DNA of 64,000 nucleotides, from positions 599,537-663,536 of the forward strand of contig BCKL01000013.1 in NCBI GenBank assembly GCA_001600635.1, in the 5' to 3' direction. Below the pieces are notes generated by a model. That model saw nothing but the letters and a program-made list of their open reading frames with translations. It was not told the DNA's origin and searched no databases. This stretch comes from Leucosporidium creatinivorum (lineage: Eukaryota > Basidiomycota > Microbotryomycetes > Leucosporidiales > Leucosporidiaceae). The position numbers and the translations under genes were made by a program. Positions 56,670 through 64,000 of the stretch are shown here, in pieces. Numbering within the stretch: position 1 is the stretch's first letter; each line of letters begins with the position of its first letter.

Positions 56670-57182
56670 ACGAGTTCGACCACCAAACGAAGAAACGGAG
56701 GACAGATAGCACCTCATCATGCATTGTACAGCTCGTTAACATCCTACAGGCCATCACGGAGCAGCTGAGAGCCTCCTCATGTCTCGTTCCGGCTGGCCGA
56801 GCGATGCTTGCTGCTCGGTGAAGAGGCGCCGAACTGCTTCAAGTGAGAGTAGACGAAGCACTTGTTCGAGGGTCTTCCTCCGCGAAGCATAGCAGTCGTC
56901 TACATGGCGCGATGCTCGCTGTTGTCGCCCGCCTTCGTCGACATCGCTCGGAGATGCGACCGGCTCTGCTCGGCGAGAAAGAGCGTCGAGGCGCTGAGAG
57001 GTCCAGCCAGCGAAGCAGACGTTCTCGGGGTCTCTCCGCGCAGCTATAGCTTGCCACAGACCGTGATATGGTTGATGTAGACTAGTACTGCATGGCTGTT
57101 ACAGAACGGCGACTTGGACGAAGCTGACCCCCTGCCCCTCGCTCTTCCCTTACGCTCTCCTCGGCGCCTACAAAGCAGTGAT
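56670..57182. repeat. Spacer between TRP5 and copy E, first copy of a tandem duplication
   Basis: 513 bp between convergent stops. Scattered matches (GACAGATAGC, GCATTGTACAG, GAGATGCGACCGGCTCT) align in the same order with 59880-60240 after the duplicated TRP5 tail. Hence this spacer, TRP5's end and the MATH-BTB gene were copied together. No gene is seen. Confidence 0.55.
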
Positions 57183-58605
57183 TCACCTCGATACGCGGGA
57201 GAGAAGCTCGAAGAGGATAGCCGTGCCGTGCGGAAGCTGTCCTGTCCTCGCTTTCAGCTCCATCTCCTTCATCCCGGCGCTCGTCTTGACCTCGGCCCAA
57301 TGTTCGACGACGAAGACGAGGACGATAGCTCGGAGGTCGTCGTAGAGCGAGCTCGTCGTTGAGAATAGCTCCCGTGCGGCGTTGTCGATGGTGAGTTGGT
57401 GTTGGATCTCAGCGAGGGAGAGGGCGCAGAGGGAGGGGATCTCGAGAAGGTGGGCGAGACGGTAGGCTGATTTGGGAGAGTAGGGGAAGGGCGCTGAGGG
57501 AGAGTCGGCGAGGTGCGATTCGAGTATTTGTTCCATCGTCTCCTCGCCGTCGGGGTCGAGGGGGCGGAGGGTGGAGCAGAGGGGAGCGAACTCGATGTCG
57601 CCAGAGTGAAGGTAAAGAAGCACAGCACGGTAGGTGGAGTAAGGTGTCTCTGTGATCCGAATCTCGCGATAGGTGAAGTCGCTGTCATCGCTGTTGTCCT
57701 CGACCGCGGGTGGTGTGCGCCGCTTGAGGAAGCTGTCTGTCTCGTCATCCGAATCATCGGCGCGGCCAACTCCATCTCCAGCGTGCCACTCCGACACCTT
57801 AGTCGATCGTGCCCCCGACCCCGTCCTCAAATCGCCGTCCAGCACGAGAACTTGCCCCTCCTCGATCTTAGATCGTTTCCGAGTTCGGCGAACGCTCTCG
57901 GTGAAGTCGTCCTCGGCGAGGAGCGTCTTGAAGTAGGGCGAGGAGGCGGAAAGGAACGAAGAGCTGTCCCAGAGCTCGGCGTCGAGGTTGGCGAAGAAGA
58001 GGCGGATGTTGCTTGGGCGCTTCGAATGAACGGAGGCTGCGAAACGAGAGAAGCGGGACGCAGTCAGAATCAAGCGGCCTCAAGCGTTCGACACATTACC
58101 TACAAGAAGTGTTGCACTTGATGTCTCGAGGCTTGATGCAGTGTTGTGCTGCAGCTGACGGGCTGGTTGCCGCGGCAGTGAAGGTGAAGCGGAAGCGGCG
58201 ATGGGTAAGCCGTTTGAAGCTCGAGTTGGTGCTCTCCGCTTTCTGGAATTTGCTCGGTCTGCAAGTAGTCATCTCGTAGCATAGAGAGCCTGGTGGCCGA
58301 GGAGGAAAGCTTGGCTCTGTCAGCCACCAAGCCGACTCGATCAAGCCTGACTTCCCGTCCTCGCCGAGCCAGTGCAGCTGCGCCGAAAGCTCGACGTCGC
58401 CACCGAAAGCACCGAGCTCAATGTCTCCAAAATCGACACACGGCATCGGATGTTGAGCATCCTGGACCTTGACCTCGAGGACAACCTCGCCGAAGCGGGT
58501 CTTGAGCGGCATCGTTAGTTCCGTGGATGTGTCGTTCGTGTCGATCTCAACATCCCACGTGAAGGTATACGAGCTCTTCTCGATGAAGATGGCTGAAGTA
58601 GTCAT
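57183..58605 (-). CDS. MATH-like/BTB domain protein, copy E (intact)
   Basis: Exon 1 starts MTTSAIFIEKSSYTFTWDVE and carries the MATH-like domain (LPLKTRFG-type block reads MPLKTRFGEVVLEVKVQD; THRRFRFTFTAAATSPSAAA). The intron of about 70 bp begins GTAGGT. Exon 2 has HSKRPSNIRLFFANLDAELW, SSPYFKTLLAEDDFTESVRR, TRKRSKIEEGQVLVLDGD, the acidic DDSDDETDSFLKRRTPPAVE, YSTYRAVLLYLHSGDIEFAP and the tail KSAYRLAHLLEIPSLCALSL, ending LSRVSR. No break was seen. It converges with TRP5 and is head-to-head with a decayed F-box gene; copy F is its tandem duplicate. Confidence 0.82.
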
Positions 58606-59340
58606 GGCGGCGAGTGCGAGATCTGGGAACGGGGACGACGGAGGAGGGGTCCTCGGCGATGGTTATGAGGATGGGAAGTGGATGACGGGAAGGACGGATC
58701 GAAAGATCTAGCTTTGCTTCTGGATACACTGAGACGCGCAGAATCAGCTACTGAGATGCACAACGGCACAGGTTGCTCCCACGCTCCCTGAGGCTCGTCG
58801 ATTGAACAGCCCGCTGGCTCGTACAGCTGACGCAGCGACATAGGATTTCCTTCCATCCTAGGCTACATCGCTAAAGCTCTGCAAGAAGACCGGCACTCAC
58901 CTTCGACGACGAGCAGGTCCCTGCGTACGATCTCTGAAGCGACGCGTCCTTGTAGTCCAGCAAAAGCAGCAAGCAAGGCGGGCGGTAGCAGAGAGGGGAG
59001 TGTAATCCAGCAGCTTTCCTCTGAGCGCGATGTCGGAGCTGTAGGACGATAGCAAACGGGAGCGAGCAGTGAGCGGCGGGAGAGAGACCTGCAAGCCAGT
59101 CGAAATCGACTCTTATGGTCCTGCCATCACCTCGTTCTGTGCTCTTGTACAGCCAGCTTCGATCCGGTTGGACGGGACTCGTACTGCTCTGCTACAGCTC
59201 GCTGCTCTAGGCGCTCAATCTCTTACAGCTCGGTGAGCTCAGCTCTCCTCGCCGCGCTCAGCTCAGGAGCTCGACAACTCATTTCGCTGACCATAAGTAC
59301 TCTGCTACAGCTCACAGGCCCACCTCCAAGCTCTACCGAC
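58606..59340. repeat. Leader repeat between copy E and its F-box neighbour
   Basis: Same leader family (conserved block near 59010-59095, reverse orientation: GCAAACGGGAGCGAGCAGTG). On the F-box side it shows CTCGGTGAGC at about 59230, CGCTGACC and CTGCTACAG before the F-box start, which would form a 5' UTR intron. Probably a two-way promoter. Confidence 0.65.
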
Positions 59341-59712
59341 ATGGCCCCTTCTCTCCCCGCCGAGCTCGTCCGCCGCATCATCGTCCTTTCGCTCCCCATG
59401 ACCATCTCCTTCGACGATTTGCCCGACCCTTGGACCAGCTCACTCCTCCACACGCTCCTCTGAGCAGCCTGGCAATGTGGGCGCAATTCGAGCTCGCGCA
59501 TCATGCTTGGGAGCGAAGGAGAGCGTTCGAGGCGTCGACCGAGAGGATTCAGCGGGCACGCGGCTGTGCTGTTTGCAATTGCAGAGGAACGGCTCAAGCA
59601 GCTACTCACATATTTGGCAGCCGAACGCACACAGCTTCGTGCGCTCTACCAGGGCCCCTCAGTTTGGGACCTGCCCTCGCTTTCCAATCCCTCAGAACTG
59701 AGCGCCGAGGTT
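59341..59712 (+). pseudogene. F-box gene next to copy E, decayed and truncated
   Basis: Starts MAPSLPAELVRRIIVLSLPM, then TISFDDLPDPWTSSLLHTLL and a TGA at 59461-59463, where the C-side relative reads CTCGTCTGTAAG (LVCK). The DNA after it still aligns with the relative (GGGCGCAATTCGAGCTC) but in a shifted frame. The leucine-rich part is missing, because at 59712 the sequence switches to a copy of the end of TRP5. The ATG context is kept. It is head-to-head with MATH-BTB copy E. Confidence 0.65.
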
Positions 59713-59940
59713 CGGAGATCTTGCCCAAGTGGGAAGAGAAGCTCGGATGGCGTGAGTTTTGACGCTTTACTTGCCTCTTCCCTCTTCTACATTCCTACGG
59801 CTCGCTGAACGCTCCTCCCCTTCGCCCACAGACGTCGATACGGGAGCCACCGAGGGCAAGATGTCGTCGGTTCACTAGACGAGTTCGGGACGAAGAGGAG
59901 AAGAGGGCGACAGATAGCCTCTTAGCATGCATTGTACAGT
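59712..59940 (+). repeat. Duplicated 3' end of TRP5
   Basis: 59712-59878 repeats 56503-56669 with only a few changes: the penultimate exon end ([11 protein letters not shown]), the whole intron and the last exon down to the TAG. A weaker match continues to about 59940. The intron is included, so this is a DNA-level duplication rather than a processed copy. No start or promoter is attached, so it is a gene fragment. Confidence 0.92.
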
Positions 59941-60240
59941 TCTTTGACATCTAACACGCTTTCGTCGAGACCTTTGAGAGATGCGACCGGCTCTTCTCGA
60001 TGGCTGAGGCGAAGTCGACTGATCGGCGAAGCGGCGCCGAACTCGGTCGAGCTCGAGCTGGCGAAGCAGATGTTCTCGAGCCCTCTCAGCGGGGGGTATG
60101 CTTGCTGCAGAATGTGACAATGATCGGTGAAGAGTGATACTACATGGCTACGGCAAAACGACTCGACTCGACTCGGACCACGCTGCCCCTCCCCTCCCTT
60201 CCCGCCCGCTGCACCGCCTGCCCCTATCGTCCGACCATCC
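59941..60240. other. Spacer, second copy of the TRP5 to MATH-BTB interval
   Basis: Diverged copy of about 56730-57182, ending at copy F's stop. No gene is seen. Confidence 0.5.
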
Positions 60241-61852
60241 TCACTTCGATATCCTCGGCGCCAGCTCGAACCAGATCGCCGCCGCATGCGGAAGCTGTCC
60301 CGTCCTCGCCATCGTCTCAGACTCCATCGCCTTCATGCCAGAGCTCTCCTTCACCGCGGTCCAGTTCTCGACGACGAAATCCAGGAGGACCGCTCGGATG
60401 TCGCCGTGCAGCGAGCTTGTCGTAGTAAAAAGCTCCCTAGCGACGTTGTGGATAGTGAGCTGTGACTTGAGCTCGGCGAGGGAGAGGGCGCAGAGCGAGG
60501 GGATCTCGAGGAGATGGGCTAGGCGGTAGACAACTTTGGGCGTAACGGGGAGCGGGAGGGAGGGACATGAAGAGAGATGTCTCTCAAGCATCTGTTTGCG
60601 AGTGCGGCTGGACTTGGGATTGAATGGGCGAAAAGTGGAGGAGAGGCGAGAGAAGGAAATGTGGCCCGTGTGGAGGTACAAGAGGACCGAGCGTTAGGTG
60701 CTGTATGCCGTGTCCGTAACCTCAATCTCGATGTAGCTAAAGCTGTTGCTGTCGGATCCGGTGACGAAGGGAGGGCTCCGTAGCTTGATGAAGGCGTCTG
60801 TTTCCTCGTCCGAAGCCCCGTTTGGATCCTCCTCGACCTCTGATTCACCGTCATCTAACGACTCGGTCGAGTCTGTCGAAGACATGTCATACGATTCCGT
60901 CTCCGACTCGACTTTGATGCCGTGGAGCGAGTCCCGGGACGAATCCGAACCGCTCTCCGACTCCGAGTCGTCGCTTGAGTCCTCCTCCAAGTCCGCATGG
61001 TGGACCATTGTCCCCTCCCTTCGCCGGTCCGAGCTCCTCGCCAGAGCAGGAATGTCTGTGTCCTCCAACTCTTCCTTGATGGCTCGAGGTGCTTCGCCAA
61101 TAGTTCGACGGGTCGACTTCGTCTCGGTCCTCGCTCGCTTTCGGCTTTGGCGAATGCTTCCGGCGAAGTTGTCCGAGGCGAGGAGGGTCTTGAAGTAGGG
61201 CGACACGGTCGATAGGAAGGATGAGCTTTCCCAGATCTCGGCGCTGATGTTGGGGAAGAAGATGCGGATGTCGTTCGGGCGCTTCGAGAAGAGGGAAGCT
61301 GAGCAACACATGAGCGTCAGCAACTTGCAGTGCGGAGAAGCAAGAGATCTACTGACGGGAAGAGCTGGATATGATATCTACGGGCGAGATCGCATACAAC
61401 GCCGCTGACGAGGGGGTTACATCCGGGAGAGCATAGATGAACCGGAATTGGCGATGGCCGACGGGGTCGAATCCCGCGTCCTCTGTCGCAGCGTCCCGCA
61501 GAGGCTTGGGAGTCCAATGCTTGAAGCTGTAACATGTTATTCCTCGCCCGGGGAACACGCGAGCTTCTCCCCACTCGCTGCGATGGATTAAGCGAGATCG
61601 CCCCTCCGTGTCGCGCCAATGCAGCTCCGCCGATGGTGCCACGAAGCGACCGACAGCGCCCGCCGGTAATCCACTGAGGTCGATCTTGGTATGAACTCTC
61701 TGCGGTGCCTCCACGGTCAGTCGAAGAACGACCAGGCCGAAGCGAGTCGAAAGGGGCAGAGAAAGGGCGGTCGCCGTGTCGCTTGTGTCGATGTCGAAAT
61801 CCCACGTGAGGGTGAGGGAGCTCCTCTCGACTACGGTGGTGAGGTTGGCCAT
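60241..61852 (-). pseudogene. MATH-like/BTB domain protein, copy F, nonsense-mutated, with enlarged acidic insert
   Basis: Exon 1 starts MANLTTVVERSSLTLTWDFD and holds the MATH-like domain (GHRQFRFIYALPDVTPSSAA). Exon 2 has SKRPNDIRIFFPNISAEIWE, SSPYFKTLLAS-like VSPYFKTLLASDNFAGS and RQSRKRARTETK. The insert within BTB is much longer than in the relatives and very acidic (DLEEDSSDDSESESGSDSSR; ESLDDGESEVEEDPNGASDE). At 60694-60696 TAA stands where the relatives have TAC in YSTYRAVLLYL. Downstream, SVLLYLHTGHISFSRLSSTF and KVVYRLAHLLEIPSLCALSL stay in the same frame to the stop at 60241. So one stop codon removes the second BTB half. It is the most diverged copy. Confidence 0.75.
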
Positions 61853-62612
61853 GGAGATGGTGTGTTGGGCGATAGCGAGGAGGAGGGAGAGGAAGAGAGA
61901 GCTTCGGCGATGATGGACGGGAGAGGCGAGCGGCCGGGAAGCGGGAGCTTGATGCTGGTAGGTGAGGTAGAAGAGGTGTATCTTTGACTCTGGTGAAGTG
62001 AGAGAATCAGAGTTCAGCTACTGTGGTGCAGAACAGTACCTGGCAATTCGAGCTGCGACTCGCGCTCGTCCGCCCCGCTCCCCATCCATGTCCGTCGAAG
62101 CACCGCAGACCACATCTGCGGTCTCTCGTACAGTCCCCCTCCCTCCAACCAAGCGAACACCGGACTCACCAGAGTCGAAGATGGCTCCAACCGCGCAAAT
62201 TTCCAAAGCAAGCGTCCGTGTAGTCCAGCGAGAGCAGCGCTGAGGATGGGGCTAGGCTGAGCGGTTCTGTAGTGCTGTCGCTGCTTCTAGTAGCGATGTC
62301 GGAGCTGTAGGACAATGAATCGAGAACGAGTAGCGAGAGGCAGGAAGGAGAGCCGCAACTTGCTCGTTCGGCGTTGGCTTTCTCGCTCACTGCGCTTGAC
62401 TCTGCTACAGCTCGGTGCTAGCTGACACAGGAAAGGACTATTACTCACATCTCGCTTCACTTCAACATCAGCTCACTATGAGCATACACGCAACGCCCGT
62501 TCCCCTTGCTCGCTCGGGCCTCCTCCTTTGTCGGTCGCTCGCTTCCAAGTTCGAATCGTCCCCTTCAGCTCTTTCGCTCCCCCCACTCGATTCACTTCAG
62601 CTTCAACCTCTC
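61853..62612. repeat. Diverged leader repeat between copy F and the next gene
   Basis: The reverse-strand leader block is recognisable only in part, near 62283-62360 (GATGTCGGAGCTGTAGGACA; CGAGTAGCGAGAGGC). No F-box sequence follows here. From 62478 an ATG opens a frame continuous with the next gene's first exon, so the 3' part may be coding or 5' UTR. Confidence 0.45.
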
Positions 62613-63538
62613 ATGTCGACCTACAGCACCACCAACATCGCCTCGCGCTTCTTCAAGGCTCTGCCTGCTGTCCCTCTGCACCGCTCTACAGCAGGCTCGA
62701 GCTCGGGCTCTGGCAAGTCCGTGCTCCCCGTTTCGACTGTGGATTCGCTGGAGGAGGAAGACGACTTTACCGGTAAGTAAAGCGATGTCAAGATGGAGTA
62801 CACCAGCTAACAGCTTCCCTTCTTGCTCCACCGGACAGACGCCGATCTGCTACTCGAGTGCTCCTTGTGCGTCTCTTGTAGGAGACGTCGCTCGGAACAG
62901 CAGCTAACTCGTTTGTCCACCTCTAGCGCCGCCCTCTGGAACACCGCCTGCCTGCTCTACCTCCTCCAACCCAGCACCTCCTCGCGCGAGCTCGAATGGG
63001 GCTCGCTAAACCGATTCGTCGCCGCGCTCGTCGTCCTTATCGCCTTGCCTTTGCTTATTGGGCTTTCGGCTGGAGCTTCTGCACTCTCGGAGGGAAGGGA
63101 CGAGAGGAGGTGGATGATGCCTGCTGCTAAGGTCGCTTGGGCAGGTGAGTTCGGCGATGCTGAGCCGAAGGTGAGCGAGGTAAGCGAGAACTAACTCGGT
63201 CTGAACTGCACAGGGTGCTTCCTCGGTAGTTGGGCGCTCTGGTACTTTGTCTTTAACGGTCAAAACATTTGGCTTGTGATCGATACCGCTCTCGTGCTCC
63301 GTGAGTACGATTCGGCTTCCATGGGTCTGATCGCCGAAGCTGACCTTCGCTCTACGCGCAGTCGTCGGCCAAGGCATCCTCATCTACAGGTGCGGAGACA
63401 GGATGCTGTCCACATGGACGCTCAAGCAGGAGCCAGACTGATCTCTTTTTGTTTCGCAGGTCCTGCCACCCTCGAGGCCAGATTTGTCTCGCCGCCGAGG
63501 TCGACGATGTGCTGGAAGAGAAGGCTGTAGCTTACTAG
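62613..63538 (+). CDS. Small multi-pass membrane protein, unrecognised
   Basis: Exon 1 gives MSTYSTTNIASRFFKALPAV and a Ser-rich stretch ending SLEEEDDFT. Later exons give LLLECSFAALWNTACLLYLL, LNRFVAALVVLIALPLLIGL, CFLGSWALWYFVFNGQNIWL, VIDTALVLLVGQGILIY and a cysteine-bearing tail (RSCHPRGQICLAAEVDDVLE, then EKAVAY). About four membrane segments are predicted. Five introns with GTAAGT/GTGCGT/GTGAGT donors and CTAAC or CTGAC branch sites join in phase. An alternative ATG at 62478 in the same frame would add 45 residues. No family was recognised. The stop is TAG at 63536-63538. Confidence 0.65.
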
Positions 63539-64000
63539 GGCTTTGGAAGAGCGATGGTCAAAATCGGAAGTCGGAAATGTACGCTGAAGTGGCGGGAGGG
63601 GAGCAGGAGCAGCGACAGGTCGCTGCGCCGACCGGGTAGACAACGCCGAAGCCTGTAAAGCATCAGATGTGCCTCGATATCGCGTGTAAGTAGCTAGCCT
63701 GAGAGAGTGAGCTGCGCTAGACAGCCGGAAGAGATGCAAGTGGGCAGCGCAACCGGTCCGAAACGAGCGAGCTGGCAAGCGACTCGGCCTGCCTCCAGCG
63801 AGAGAGAGACTGCAACCACCTCTTGATAGCAAGCACCGCTAGTCGACTACGCAGACCCTTCTTCATCATCGCTTTCACTATCTCTCACCCGTCGGTAAGA
63901 CTCTGCAGCGAGTTAAGGGCGAGGTCAGCCAGACGTCTCGAGAAACTTATCGCCGAGCTGTATCGCGGAGCCCTTACTTCGTTTCGGTTTGGCTGTGAGA
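63539..64000. other. Right-end intergenic sequence
   Basis: 462 bp without a supported gene. GAGGTCAGCC near 63921 looks like a minus-strand branch site (GGCTGACCTC), so the end of a gene lying beyond the window is possible. Confidence 0.3.

Noticed and set aside
59503-59808. A 101-codon frame joining the decayed F-box gene to the TRP5 piece
   Set aside because: The frame arises by chance across the duplication junction; its TRP5 part is read in the wrong frame and through an intron.
1-64000. LTR elements, other virus-like elements and CRISPR arrays
   Set aside because: No terminal repeats with reverse transcriptase, integrase or capsid-like frames were seen, and no regular short repeats with unique spacers. 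The repeats found are duplicated host genes, leaders and one satellite-like array.
24-64000. tRNA genes
   Set aside because: I looked for box A/B-like patterns (TGGCnnAGTGG; GGTTCGAnTCC) while reading and found no pair that folds convincingly; a tRNAscan run would settle it.

Overview
This window looks like nuclear DNA of a basidiomycete yeast, most likely Pucciniomycotina/Microbotryomycetes (the Rhodotorula-Rhodosporidium-Sporobolomyces group). That is inferred from high GC, dense genes on both strands, many short introns (about 55-100 bp) with GTGAGT-like donors, CTGAC/CTAAC branch sites and CAG acceptors, and gene families such as a fused TRP5, Ysc84/SYLF and DHA2/MCT transporters. No taxon was confirmed by search. 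Isolated N bases are scattered through the window. I recognised no rRNA, tRNA, CRISPR array or intact transposon.

Layout: 1-2.2 kb holds a broken MATH-like/BTB gene (copy A). 2.7-10.2 kb is a UFD4/TRIP12-type HECT ubiquitin ligase. 10.6-15.5 kb carries a DUF1348 (NTF2-like) protein, an unrecognised 147-aa protein, a 12-cysteine metallothionein and a Ysc84-type SYLF protein. 15.8-17.2 kb is MATH-BTB copy B. 18.1-20.4 kb is a DHA2-type transporter. 20.5-27.3 kb is a glycan-related block: an exostosin GT47 gene head-to-head with a GT8-GT64 fusion gene, then an SGNH-like membrane protein interrupted by one stop codon. 27.4-30.9 kb has MATH-BTB copy C facing a decayed F-box/LRR gene. 31.0-35.8 kb has a single-pass membrane protein and an F-BAR-RhoGAP (Rgd1 type). 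37.0-46.2 kb has two paralogous monocarboxylate-type transporters flanking two small genes, an F-box remnant and the broken MATH-BTB copy D. 46.7-52.6 kb has an ASC-1/TRIP4-type zinc-finger protein and the E2 variant MMS2/UEV1. 53.5-56.7 kb is the bifunctional tryptophan synthase TRP5. 57.2-62.6 kb has MATH-BTB copies E and F, a decayed F-box gene and a duplicated piece of TRP5. 62.6-63.5 kb is a small multi-pass membrane protein.

Three things stand out. (1) A six-copy MATH-BTB family, three intact and three broken, shares conserved leaders; three copies stand head-to-head with decayed F-box genes, so both partners look like adaptors for cullin ubiquitin ligases. (2) MMS2 has a 3.18-kb intron, among introns of about 60 bp, filled with about ten degenerate tandem units of roughly 298 bp. 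(3) The GT47 / GT8-GT64 / SGNH-like neighbourhood suggests a dedicated surface-glycan pathway. Several genes also begin or end in exons of only 3-15 coding bases, which automated annotation would tend to miss.
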